This document shows, piece after piece, positions 1 through 7,516 of a stretch of DNA of 64,000 bases. Below the pieces are notes generated by a model, which worked only from the letters and a program-made list of their open reading frames with translations, was not told the DNA's origin and did not search any database. The stretch comes from Aurantimicrobium sp. (GTDB taxonomy: Bacteria; Actinomycetota; Actinomycetes; Actinomycetales; Microbacteriaceae), in NCBI GenBank assembly GCA_024644865.1, contig JAHEGZ010000006.1, positions 1-64,000 of the forward strand. Direction: 5' to 3'. Within the stretch, counting starts at the first letter, position 1. Each line of letters starts with the position of its first letter. The translations under genes were made by a program, and so were the position numbers.

Positions 1-1211
1 ACGGCCAGCGGCGTTGCGTAATTGCTCGGCATCTTTCCGAATGATCCGGATGCGCTCGAGACCACCGTGGTTCCGTGCGAGGCCGTGACCTCGGCGGTGA
101 GCTTGAGCACGCGCTGGAACACGTCGTCGAAGTCCACGTTTTGACTCAAACCCTCTGAGAGAGCATCGTGCACGAGGGCGATACTGGCGACGCGGCGCAT
201 TGCTTGCGACAGGGCATCCTTTGCTTCATCTGACTTGGTGCGACGAGCTTGGATGCGCAGCAGCGATGCCACTGTCTGCAGATTGTTCTTCACGCGGTGG
301 TGAATCTCGCGAATCGTGGCGTCTTTCGTGATGAGAGCGCGTTCCTGGTGTCGAAGCTCGGTGACGTCGCGGCACAGCAGGATTGCTCCCGTGCGCTGAC
401 CCTGGCTGCGAACCGGAATTGCTCGCACAGCAATTGTCACGCCGACGTTGTCGATGTCTGCCCGCCAGGGCGCACGACCCATGACGACAACCGGCAGCGA
501 TTCATCCACATTGACTCGCCCCTTGACCACCTTGGTCACAACCTCGGCGAGCGACTCACCCTCAAGCTCCTCGTGATAACCGATGCGGTTGAACGCCGAA
601 AGCGCATTCGGGCTTGCAAACGTGGTGACGCCATCGACGTCGAGGCGAATGAGACCGTCCGAGGCACGCGGTGCACCACGGGTTGGCGCCGGTGCCGAGT
701 CGACATCCGGAAAATCGCCGGTCGAGATCATGCGCAGCAGGTCATCGGCGCAGGTGTTGAACGTCTTCTCCTGCCGAGATGGCGAGCGGTTCTCCGACAG
801 GTTGGTGTGCAGCGTGATGACCGCGATCGGTCCACCCTGTGGCTCTTGAGATCCTGGGCGCGGGCGGCGAACAACGGGAATCGCGCGCACTCGGGTGGGA
901 GTCTCTTCGTACCAGGCCGGCGCAGATGACTCGACAATCTGAGCCGTCTCGTAGGCCTCGCTCACCTGCGAGCGCCACTCCTGTTTGATGGGTTTGCCCA
1001 CGAAGTCGCGATAGAAGAGCGTGTTTGAACTCGACGGACGCGCGTGCGCCAGCGCCACGAAGCTTCGGTCTTTGGTGGGAATCCAAAAGACAGTGTCAGC
1101 AAACGAAAGGTCAGCAATGAGTTGGGCATCTCCCACCAGCAGGTGCATCCACTCGAGATCGGACTCGGTTCCGATGCCCTGGTTGTTCATGATGTTGCTG
1201 AACGTCGACAT
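1..1211 (-). CDS. pdtaS: PdtaS-type sensor histidine kinase (3' part beyond window)
   Basis: Two-component sensor kinase of the HisKA_2 class. About 403 residues lie in the window and the C-terminal ATPase domain runs off the left edge. An N-terminal GAF-like sensor region (about residues 1-130) is followed by a PAS-like region (about 180-275) and then the dimerisation/phosphoacceptor helix IREIHHRVKNNLQT around residue 300, which is typical of HisKA_2 rather than classical HisKA kinases. No membrane segment is visible, so it should be cytosolic. GAF-PAS-HisKA_2 order matches mycobacterial PdtaS, which phosphorylates the ANTAR antiterminator PdtaR; no pdtaR is seen here. The ATG at 1211 is supported by a TAGGCT hexamer exactly 6 nt upstream, suggesting a leaderless mRNA. 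It is transcribed divergently from the hydrolase at 1234. Confidence 0.85.
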   Translation of the reverse strand, partial: MSTFSNIMNNQGIGTESDLEWMHLLVGDAQLIADLSFADTVFWIPTKDRSFVALAHARPSSSNTLFYRDFVGKPIKQEWRSQVSEAYETAQIVESSAPAWYEETPTRVRAIPVVRRPRPGSQEPQGGPIAVITLHTNLSENRSPSRQEKTFNTCADDLLRMISTGDFPDVDSAPAPTRGAPRASDGLIRLDVDGVTTFASPNALSAFNRIGYHEELEGESLAEVVTKVVKGRVNVDESLPVVVMGRAPWRADIDNVGVTIAVRAIPVRSQGQRTGAILLCRDVTELRHQERALITKDATIREIHHRVKNNLQTVASLLRIQARRTKSDEAKDALSQAMRRVASIALVHDALSEGLSQNVDFDDVFQRVLKLTAEVTASHGTTVVSSASGSFGKMPSNYATPLA

Positions 1212-1233
1212 ATCTCTAGCCTAGGCTTACCTC
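1212..1233. promoter_or_regulatory. Symmetric divergent leaderless promoter
   Basis: The 22 bp between two divergent start codons contain the perfect palindrome AGCCTAGGCT (1218-1227). Read in either direction it supplies a TAGGCT hexamer followed by exactly 6 nt and then a start codon (ATG at 1211 on minus, GTG at 1234 on plus). This matches the -10-to-start spacing at many other genes in the window. No convincing -35 element is seen on either side. The promoter function is inferred. Confidence 0.6.
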
Positions 1234-2361
1234 GTGAAGTCATCTCGCCAGCATCGACGCTTTTATCGCCGACCCGGATTTTGGTGGCCGATCGGCATCC
1301 TTGTAGGTCTCTTGGTGGGAACGCTTGTGGCATTCAATGTTTCTCCGTGGCCGGGTGCCATGGTCATCCGAGCCGTTTTTCAAAGCAACGCCGCCAAGGT
1401 CAAGACGGTCATGGAAGAGTACGCCCCGAAGTCCGGTGTCGAGAGCCAGCTCAACATTCCATATTCCAGCCTGCCCGACTCGCAGCTCGACATTTTTTAC
1501 CCGACCGGAACCGATAAGCAGTTGGGCACGATCATCTGGACACACGGTGGCGCATGGGTCTCGGGCAGCAAAGACAATGACACCCCCTACTTTCAGATTC
1601 TGGCGAGCCACGGCTACACCGTCATCGGGCTGAACTACGGATACGGACCCGAACACACCTATCCGTACGCGGTGTATCAAATGAACTTGGCACTCAAGTA
1701 CATCGTTGACAACGCTGAGGGCTACCACGTTGACCCGAACAAGCTCATCATGGCCGGCGACTCCGCCGGTGCGCAGCTCACAGCCCAACTCGCAACGGCC
1801 ATCACCAATCCGACCTATGCCGCCAGCATCAGCCCCGCTCCGCCGAGCGAGGGCGGGCAGGGCTTCGAGCCCGCCATCAGGCCCGAACAGCTTCGCGGAG
1901 TGATTCTCAACTGTGGCATCTACGACATGGATGCAATGCTGGCCAGCCCGGAGCAGTCGAGCGAAGTTAGCGCGACGGCGGGTGGCTCGGGCGTTCCCAA
2001 CTGGGTGGCCAAGCTCTTGATGTGGGGCGACACCACCTCACTCTGGGCGTATACCGGCGAGCGCGACCTCTACGACTCCCCGCCCTTTACTCAAATGTCC
2101 TCGATCAATTTTGTGACCAAGGACTTTCCTGCCACGTACATTTCTGGCGGCAATGCCGACCCCCTCACGAATGCTCAGTCTGTGCCCATGGCAAACAAGC
2201 TGACCTCACTCGGCGTGAGTGTCGACAGTCTCTTCTGGCCAGCGACCGAAACACCGCCCCTGCCGCACGAGTACCAGTTCAAACTGAACTTGGCAGCCGC
2301 GCAGACCGCGCTAACGCGCACGCTCGAATTCGTTGCCGCTCGATTCGCCGAGAAGAGCTAA
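1234..2361 (+). CDS. Membrane-anchored alpha/beta hydrolase (HSL/BD-FAE-like esterase)
   Basis: A 375-residue carboxylester hydrolase. A basic N-terminus and one hydrophobic helix (about residues 16-36) should anchor it in the membrane with the catalytic domain outside. The oxyanion motif HGGAW (104-108) and nucleophile elbow GDSAG (Ser177) place it in the hormone-sensitive-lipase/BD-FAE group. A later GNADPL supplies the likely acid and LPHEYQF the likely histidine. The GTG start is fixed by a TAGGCT hexamer 6 nt upstream; no ribosome-binding site fits in the 22-bp divergent gap. It converges on the Baeyer-Villiger monooxygenase gene with a 4-bp overlap. Ester or lactone cleavage linked to that enzyme is inferred; the substrate is unknown. 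Confidence 0.8.
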   Translation: MKSSRQHRRFYRRPGFWWPIGILVGLLVGTLVAFNVSPWPGAMVIRAVFQSNAAKVKTVMEEYAPKSGVESQLNIPYSSLPDSQLDIFYPTGTDKQLGTIIWTHGGAWVSGSKDNDTPYFQILASHGYTVIGLNYGYGPEHTYPYAVYQMNLALKYIVDNAEGYHVDPNKLIMAGDSAGAQLTAQLATAITNPTYAASISPAPPSEGGQGFEPAIRPEQLRGVILNCGIYDMDAMLASPEQSSEVSATAGGSGVPNWVAKLLMWGDTTSLWAYTGERDLYDSPPFTQMSSINFVTKDFPATYISGGNADPLTNAQSVPMANKLTSLGVSVDSLFWPATETPPLPHEYQFKLNLAAAQTALTRTLEFVAARFAEKS

Positions 2362-3815
2362 GCCGTCGCGTAGTGCTCCGGCACGAACTCACCGTTCGAG
2401 TCACGGAACGCGTACGCGAAATCGGGCCAGGTAACCGTGAGACGGTTGGTGCGATAGTCGACGTACCAGTTCTTGCATCCGCCGGTCAGCCACACCGTGC
2501 CAGCGGCGCGGTCAATCATCTCGTCGACGTAGTCGGTCTCTGATTCCGGTCGCGGCTCAAGAACGGTTGCCGAACGCTCTTTCATGTAGGCGAGCCCGCC
2601 GACGATGTAGTCAATCTGCGACTCGACCACGTAGAGAACGGAGTTGTGCCCGAGCCCGGTGTTGGGTCCGTTCATGATGAACAGGTTCGGAAAACCGGCG
2701 ACCGTGGTCGAATCGAGCGCCTGCATGCCGGTTGACCAGTAGTCGCTCAGGGTCAATCCGTTACGCCCGTGAATGTGCGGGGCGAAGGGTGGCTCAATGG
2801 CTTCGAAGCCGGTGGCGAACACCACGGCATCCACCTCGAAAGCGTTGCCGTCTTGGCTGATAAGCGAATTGCCCTCAATGCGCTCGAGCGCGGAAGCCTC
2901 GATGTAAACATTTGCGGACTGCATTGCCGGGTAATAGACGTCAGAAATAAGTACGCGCTTGCAGCCAATCTCATAATCGGGAGTGACCTTCTTCATGACC
3001 TCAGGGTCACTCACCTGGGCCTCGCGGTGACCGTTCGCCATGGTGTAGGCCTCGGCAATCGACTTCGGGATGCCCCGCCGCTGTGCGTAGTTGTACTCCA
3101 TGCCCCAGAACAGGTCGGAGCGCAGGGCCTCCATTGACTCGGGGTCGCGAGCGAACCGTCGTTTCTCGGCCTCGGTGTAGGCGCGGTCGGGGCGAGGAAT
3201 CACATAGGGCGCCGAGCGTTGGAACACAATGAGCTGGCTGGCGATCTTGGCCATCTCGGGAATGATCTGCAGAGCCGAAGCCCCCGAACCCACGACCGCA
3301 ATGCGCTTTCCGTCGAGCTGCGCGCTGTGGTCCCAACGAGCCGAGTGGAACTTCTCACCGGTGAACGATTCGATGCCCTCGATCGCCGGGTACTTCTCGT
3401 CGGCGAGGTGACCCATCGCGGTGACCACGACGTTCGCGGTGTACTCGCCCTGCGAGGTCTGCACTCGCCACAGCTTGCTAGTTTCGTCCCATGCCGCGTC
3501 GAGCATGTTCGTGTTGAAGTGGATGTGTGGCATCAACCCCTCATCCTGGGCACACCAGCGCATGTATTCCCAGATTTCGGTCGCCGGGGCAAAGACTCGA
3601 GACCAGTCGCTCTTGAGCTTGAACGAGTACGAGTAGAGGTGCGAGGGGACATCGCAGGCGGCACCCGGGTAGCGGTTGTCGCGCCAGGTTCCGCCCACGT
3701 CATCAGAGCGCTCGATGATGATGAAGTCGTTGTCGCCCTGACGCTTGAGCTTCATCGCCAGACCGAGACCGGCAAAGCCGGTGCCAATAATCAGAAGCGG
3801 GGTGTGCGTTGTCAT
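2358..3815 (-). CDS. Flavin-containing monooxygenase, Baeyer-Villiger type
   Basis: A 485-residue FAD/NADPH monooxygenase expected to insert oxygen next to a ketone, giving an ester or lactone. The FAD Rossmann motif GTGFAG is at 11-16. The Baeyer-Villiger fingerprint FxGxxxHxxxW(P/D) appears as FTGEKFHSARWD at 151-162. The NADPH Rossmann motif GSGASA is at 176-181. A late ATGF motif is also present. The ATG at 3815 was chosen because it begins a few residues before the FAD motif and follows a GAGAAG sequence. It is the last gene of a minus-strand operon SDR, cyclase, hydrolase, monooxygenase. The neighbouring hydrolases could open its product. Substrate unknown; cyclic or terpenoid ketones are a guess from context. 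Confidence 0.85.
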   Translation of the reverse strand: MTTHTPLLIIGTGFAGLGLAMKLKRQGDNDFIIIERSDDVGGTWRDNRYPGAACDVPSHLYSYSFKLKSDWSRVFAPATEIWEYMRWCAQDEGLMPHIHFNTNMLDAAWDETSKLWRVQTSQGEYTANVVVTAMGHLADEKYPAIEGIESFTGEKFHSARWDHSAQLDGKRIAVVGSGASALQIIPEMAKIASQLIVFQRSAPYVIPRPDRAYTEAEKRRFARDPESMEALRSDLFWGMEYNYAQRRGIPKSIAEAYTMANGHREAQVSDPEVMKKVTPDYEIGCKRVLISDVYYPAMQSANVYIEASALERIEGNSLISQDGNAFEVDAVVFATGFEAIEPPFAPHIHGRNGLTLSDYWSTGMQALDSTTVAGFPNLFIMNGPNTGLGHNSVLYVVESQIDYIVGGLAYMKERSATVLEPRPESETDYVDEMIDRAAGTVWLTGGCKNWYVDYRTNRLTVTWPDFAYAFRDSNGEFVPEHYATA

Positions 3816-3846
3816 TATCTTCTCGGGTTCTTCGTGCTTCGTTCGG

Positions 3847-4701
3847 CTACGGCTTGACCGTCGGGATGATTGTTCCTGCGGGGTGGCGGTGCGGGTCGGC
3901 CGCAAAATTGTCAATCTGCTTGTGCAGTTCGGCCGGGCGCTCGAAGACGACCGCGTGACCCGAGGGGATCTCGGTGTAACGGGCGTTTTCGATTGCCCCG
4001 AACAGGTCTTTGCTGTGGCGCTTGGGCACCATCTGGTCGAACTCGCAGCCGATGACGAGAGTGTTCGCCGTGATTTTGTCCAGACGGTCGACAATGTCGA
4101 TGTCGCGATTTACCTGCATTTGGGCTGCTCCGAACTCTGTCACGTTGACCGCCTTAATGGCCGGAGCCAGCTCGTCGAGAGTGCGCGCCCCGACGAAGGG
4201 GTTGCCAAACGCGCAGAACACGGTGAACTGAGCGAGGGCATCCTTGTTACCGGATTCGTAGAGCGCGTTCCACACGCTGTTGCGCAGCAGCTGCTGGCTG
4301 TCGGTCTTGGCCCAGCCAGCAACGAGAACGAGGTTCTCGATGATCTCGGGGCGGTCGGCCGCAACGGTCGCAGCCACGACAGCACCGAGCGAGTAACCGA
4401 CGAGAGTGACTTTCTGGCCAGCGAGTACGTGGTCAATGACCGCCTCGACCTGGCGGCGAAACGAGTCGATGGTCAGCTCGCCGGCTGGTTGGCCGAGGTC
4501 AACGCTTACCACGCGCTGACGGGTGGCCAGCATCGGGAACAGATAGCCGTAGTGCACTGCCGTGCTTCCGGTTGTTCCGTGTACGAGCACAATCGGGTTG
4601 CGCTCGCCCCGCGAGTCCATCGAGTCGTAGTAGCGCAGGGATGCTCCATCTACAAGGATTTCACCCTCGACGACGGGGTCCTTCGTCAAAACGATGCCCA
4701 T
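3847..4701 (-). CDS. Alpha/beta hydrolase (lactonase/esterase-like)
   Basis: A 284-residue soluble alpha/beta-hydrolase. It has an HGTTGS oxyanion motif after the first strands, a GYSLGA nucleophile elbow, an acid in EFDQM and a late SGHAV histidine, so a full Ser-Asp-His triad can be proposed. The ATG at 4701 follows the cyclase stop codon by 7 nt, and the monooxygenase start lies about 30 nt downstream, so the three are probably co-transcribed. In this setting it is a good candidate for hydrolysing the lactone or ester made by the monooxygenase. That role is inferred from position; related enzymes include haloperoxidase-like and meta-cleavage-product hydrolases. A longer in-frame N-terminus exists but is low-complexity and overlaps the upstream gene. 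Confidence 0.8.
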   Translation of the reverse strand: MGIVLTKDPVVEGEILVDGASLRYYDSMDSRGERNPIVLVHGTTGSTAVHYGYLFPMLATRQRVVSVDLGQPAGELTIDSFRRQVEAVIDHVLAGQKVTLVGYSLGAVVAATVAADRPEIIENLVLVAGWAKTDSQQLLRNSVWNALYESGNKDALAQFTVFCAFGNPFVGARTLDELAPAIKAVNVTEFGAAQMQVNRDIDIVDRLDKITANTLVIGCEFDQMVPKRHSKDLFGAIENARYTEIPSGHAVVFERPAELHKQIDNFAADPHRHPAGTIIPTVKP

Positions 4702-4708
4702 GCCGCGG

Positions 4709-5668
4709 TTACTTGACGACGACCGGGTTGACCGGAGCACCCGTGCCGTTGACAAGCTTGATCGGAGCCGCCGTGTACAAGAACGCGTACTGTCCGTCGG
4801 CTGCGCAATCGTCTGCAAGCGGGGTGAGGTTCATGATTTCGGCAAAGACAACGCCGAGGTTGCGCATGAGTGCCTGGTGCAGGGGCAAGCTCAACCCGGA
4901 TGCGGGATCTAGCGTCACCTCGTTAGCAATCGTATCGGTGACCAGGTTGGGGATCTCCATCTGTTGGAACCACTCAACCAATGCCTGCGAGTGTGTTAAG
5001 CCGGGCTCCATGAAGTCAGCGCCCTGGAACTTTGCGGTGTCTCCCTCGTAGTAGGAGTTGATCCATCCGGTGTGCACGAGCAAAACGTCACGCTTGCGAA
5101 TCTCGACGCCCTGAGCAGCCGCGGCAGCCAACATGTCATCGTGGGTGAAGGTCTCTCCCGGGTCGAGCACCTTCTTGCCGCGATACTTGGCCATGTCGAG
5201 CAATACTCCGCGCCCAACGATTCCCTTCTCGGCGATCGGCATGATGTTGGCTTTGGTCATGGCGCCGACGGTGGTTGCTGCGTCGTAACCGTTGTACAGC
5301 TGGTCGCCATACCAAGCGTGCCCAAGGGCGTCGTACTGGCTCGATGACTGCACGTCGATGACGAGCATGTCGTCGGAGTACTGTGCCCCGCCAGGAATGG
5401 GGAAGCCTTTGCCCGCCATCCAGAGCCCCGCATCAACCGTGTTGACGCGTCGTGCCTGACGACGACCCGGCCACACGGGGTCTCCCGCCGGGCTACCCAT
5501 GGGCACTCCCAGGGTAAACGTTTTACCGCTACGAATCTCGGCAACTCCGGCGAGCACTTCAGGTGTGCCGAGGTAGTTCAGCGACCCGACCTCATCGTCG
5601 GCGCCCCACTTGCCCCAGTTTTTGGGGCTCGCGGCGAGGTAGTCGTTCAGGTGGGGGGTGTCAGTCAT
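4709..5668 (-). CDS. Cyclase-family metal-dependent hydrolase (PF04199-like)
   Basis: A 319-residue member of the putative-cyclase family, which includes kynurenine formamidase and isatin hydrolase. The classical HxGTHxDxPxH metal motif appears in a variant form, VQSSSQYDALGH: the Asp and final His are kept but the GTH core is replaced by SSQ. From memory, a large subfamily carries a similar S(T/S)QWDAL.H signature, so this is probably a normal subfamily feature. The ATG at 5668 has a clear AAGGAG sequence 7 nt upstream. It is the second gene of the minus-strand operon. Amide, lactone or ring hydrolysis is plausible; the substrate cannot be read from sequence. Confidence 0.75.
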   Translation of the reverse strand: MTDTPHLNDYLAASPKNWGKWGADDEVGSLNYLGTPEVLAGVAEIRSGKTFTLGVPMGSPAGDPVWPGRRQARRVNTVDAGLWMAGKGFPIPGGAQYSDDMLVIDVQSSSQYDALGHAWYGDQLYNGYDAATTVGAMTKANIMPIAEKGIVGRGVLLDMAKYRGKKVLDPGETFTHDDMLAAAAAQGVEIRKRDVLLVHTGWINSYYEGDTAKFQGADFMEPGLTHSQALVEWFQQMEIPNLVTDTIANEVTLDPASGLSLPLHQALMRNLGVVFAEIMNLTPLADDCAADGQYAFLYTAAPIKLVNGTGAPVNPVVVK

Positions 5669-5714
5669 GTTCTTGCTCCTTGGGTGAAATCTGTGGATAA
5701 CTATTCGTCGGCAC

Positions 5715-6488
5715 TTAGTAGGTGGCGCGGCCACCAGAAAGATCAAAAACGTGTCCGGTGGTGAACGTCACAGCTGGGCTGGCTAGATACGCGATGAGCT
5801 CGGCAACCTCTTCGGGTTCGCCGACTCGACCCATCGGTATGCGCGACAGCAACGCATTGCGCACCTCGTCGGTAAACCAGGGTTCGTGCAACATACGCGA
5901 GTTGATCAGTGCCGGCGCAATCGCATTCACAATGACCCCGTGCTTGGCAAGCTCTTTGCCCATGGTCTTTGTCATTGCGACAACACCCGCCTTTGCCGCG
6001 GCGTATCCGCCAGCCATGGCGTGACCCTCCATACCGGCTGCCGAGGCAACGTTGATGATTCGGCCGTAGCGAGCCTCCATCATGACGGGCACCGCGGCTC
6101 GAGCCATGACGAACTGGCTGGTGAGGTTCACATCGAGGTCGCGGCGCCACACCGCCGGGTCGATCTGCCAGGTCGGCACTTGTTCGCTGCCCATCCCTGC
6201 GTTATTGATCAGGATGTCCAACCGATGGAACGTGTCGAGCGCGAGCTTCACTGCTGCCGGCGCAAGTTCGTCGTCGGTGACATCACCGACCAGGGTGACC
6301 GCACGTGAACCAAGTGCCGTGACTTCGTCGGCAACCGCGTCGAGGGGCTCAGCCACGAGGTCAACCAGCACAACGCTGGCGCCGGCGTCGGCCAAGCGAA
6401 TCGCGGTGGCCCTACCGATACCGCCGGCAGCGCCCGTGACGATGGCGACATGACCGTCAATCTCGGTCAATCGAGCAGAGTTCGTCAT
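5715..6488 (-). CDS. Short-chain dehydrogenase/reductase (FabG-like)
   Basis: A 257-residue classical SDR. The cofactor motif TGAAGGIG is at 18-25, NNAG at 95-98, the catalytic Ser at 149 and YAAAK at 162-166. An acidic residue after the second strand (VLVDL) favours NAD(H) over NADP(H). It heads the minus-strand operon with cyclase, hydrolase and Baeyer-Villiger monooxygenase, so oxidation of an alcohol to the ketone used by the monooxygenase is the natural proposal (inferred). The start codon is directly preceded by a perfect 15-bp palindrome (6489-6503), a likely operator for the divergent IclR-family gene. A TTATCCACA sequence (minus strand, 5692-5700) lies in the 46-bp gap to the next gene. 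Confidence 0.85.
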   Translation of the reverse strand: MTNSARLTEIDGHVAIVTGAAGGIGRATAIRLADAGASVVLVDLVAEPLDAVADEVTALGSRAVTLVGDVTDDELAPAAVKLALDTFHRLDILINNAGMGSEQVPTWQIDPAVWRRDLDVNLTSQFVMARAAVPVMMEARYGRIINVASAAGMEGHAMAGGYAAAKAGVVAMTKTMGKELAKHGVIVNAIAPALINSRMLHEPWFTDEVRNALLSRIPMGRVGEPEEVAELIAYLASPAVTFTTGHVFDLSGGRATY

Positions 6489-6503
6489 TGAAATCTCATT
6501 TCA
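6489..6503. promoter_or_regulatory. Palindromic candidate operator before the SDR operon
   Basis: TGAAATCTCATTTCA is a perfect inverted repeat (TGAAAT, 3-nt spacer, ATTTCA). It sits immediately upstream of the SDR start codon at 6488, where bound protein would block ribosome or polymerase access. IclR-family regulators often bind short TGAAA/TTTCA-type palindromes, and an IclR gene lies across the divergent gap. The assignment is inferred. Confidence 0.45.
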
Positions 6504-6597
6504 CAAAGTTCATTAGATGGACTACTTGTTGCACTGCGACGGGGCGTTGGCGCACCTTGATTGCCCAGATGCATTATTGCAAGGCTTTTCTTTCCGC

Positions 6598-6638
6598 GCA
6601 ACACGATTGTTGCTCGTCATGCTGATAGTCCGTATGCT
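6598..6638 (+). promoter_or_regulatory. iclR promoter with overlapping palindrome
   Basis: TTGCTC (6610-6615) and TATGCT (6633-6638) are separated by 17 nt, an ideal sigma-70-type arrangement, and TATGCT is 6 nt before the ATG at 6645. The perfect palindrome GCAACACGATTGTTGC (6598-6613) overlaps the -35 element, suggesting autoregulation. A TTGTTGC half-site recurs at 6526-6532 nearer the SDR operon. Confidence 0.6.
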
Positions 6639-6644
6639 GGACTT

Positions 6645-7445
6645 ATGGTCTCAACCGCTTCCGCTTCTCCGGGTGTCGACGTTACTCACAACCCAGCTAA
6701 CGTCGTCGCCCGAGCTGCTGCCGTGCTTGAGGCCGTTGCTCGCGCATCCGCCGAGGGTGCCCGCTTAGTTGACCTTGCCCACGCCACCGGTATCGCTCGT
6801 CCGAGCGTGCATCGCTTGCTGCAAGATCTGACCGAGGTGGGTTACATCGAGCAAGGTTCCGACCGCCTGTATCGGCTCGGGTCGGGGCTGTTCATGCTCG
6901 GTCTCAACGCCCCCACCCCGGGCTGGGACCTCTCTTCCATTCGACCGATTGCCGACGGCTTGGCCGAACTCAGCGAAGACACCGTCTACGTGTCGGTGCG
7001 TCAGTTCGACGGCGTGCACTACCTACTTCGCACCGAGGGCGCCTACCCGATTCGCGCTCAGCTCGTTGACGTGGGCGATACCAAGCCGTACACCTCGAGT
7101 TACTCCGGCCTGGCCCTGCTCTCGACTCTGGGTGCGGCCGAGCAAGACAAGGCACTGGCTTCTCGCTCCTTTGATGTGCCCGAGGGGTGGCTCGGCGACA
7201 CCGATGTCGAGGAACTTCTGCGAGGCAAGCTCGCGGATGTCGCGCGTCAGGGATACTGCGGTGGGACATCCGTGGTCATGCCCGGTGTCGCTGGTATGGC
7301 CGCCCCCGTGAGCTCACGCACGCAACGCCCCTACATGGCCATCAGTATCTCGGCGGTCGAGGCCCGCCTCACTCCGGCACGCATGGCCGAGCTCGCTCCT
7401 GATCTGCTCGAGGCCGCCCACGAGATTTCGCTACTTATCCCCTAA
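6645..7445 (+). CDS. IclR-family transcriptional regulator
   Basis: A 266-residue regulator. A winged helix-turn-helix occupies about residues 20-75 (LVDLAHATGIARPSVHRLLQ is the recognition region). A C-terminal IclR effector domain covers about 90-265, with the typical hydrophobic core and the late GMAAPV segment. The ATG at 6645 is preferred over longer in-frame starts because TATGCT lies exactly 6 nt upstream with a matching -35 element, implying a leaderless mRNA. It is divergent from the SDR-cyclase-hydrolase-monooxygenase operon and followed by a second SDR on the same strand. It is therefore the obvious local regulator, probably responding to a small carboxylic or aromatic/alicyclic ligand (inferred from family). 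Confidence 0.88.
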   Translation: MVSTASASPGVDVTHNPANVVARAAAVLEAVARASAEGARLVDLAHATGIARPSVHRLLQDLTEVGYIEQGSDRLYRLGSGLFMLGLNAPTPGWDLSSIRPIADGLAELSEDTVYVSVRQFDGVHYLLRTEGAYPIRAQLVDVGDTKPYTSSYSGLALLSTLGAAEQDKALASRSFDVPEGWLGDTDVEELLRGKLADVARQGYCGGTSVVMPGVAGMAAPVSSRTQRPYMAISISAVEARLTPARMAELAPDLLEAAHEISLLIP

Positions 7446-7455
7446 AGACGGTCAC

Positions 7456-7498
7456 TTATCCACGAACCTCCCCCAGTTATCCACAAAAGTTATCCACA
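7456..7498 (+). promoter_or_regulatory. Triplet of DnaA-box-like 9-mers
   Basis: TTATCCACG (7456-7464), TTATCCACA (7477-7485) and TTATCCACA (7490-7498) lie in the 71-bp gap between the IclR gene and the SDR gene. The last two match the DnaA-box consensus exactly and the first differs at one base. All three are in the same orientation. DnaA binding is predicted, not shown. Confidence 0.6.
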
Positions 7499-7516
7499 AG
7501 ATGAAAGGACTCAACA

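Noticed and set aside
3745-4716. 323-codon open frame on the plus strand
   Set aside because: Antisense to the alpha/beta hydrolase at 3847-4701, whose triad motifs are complete.
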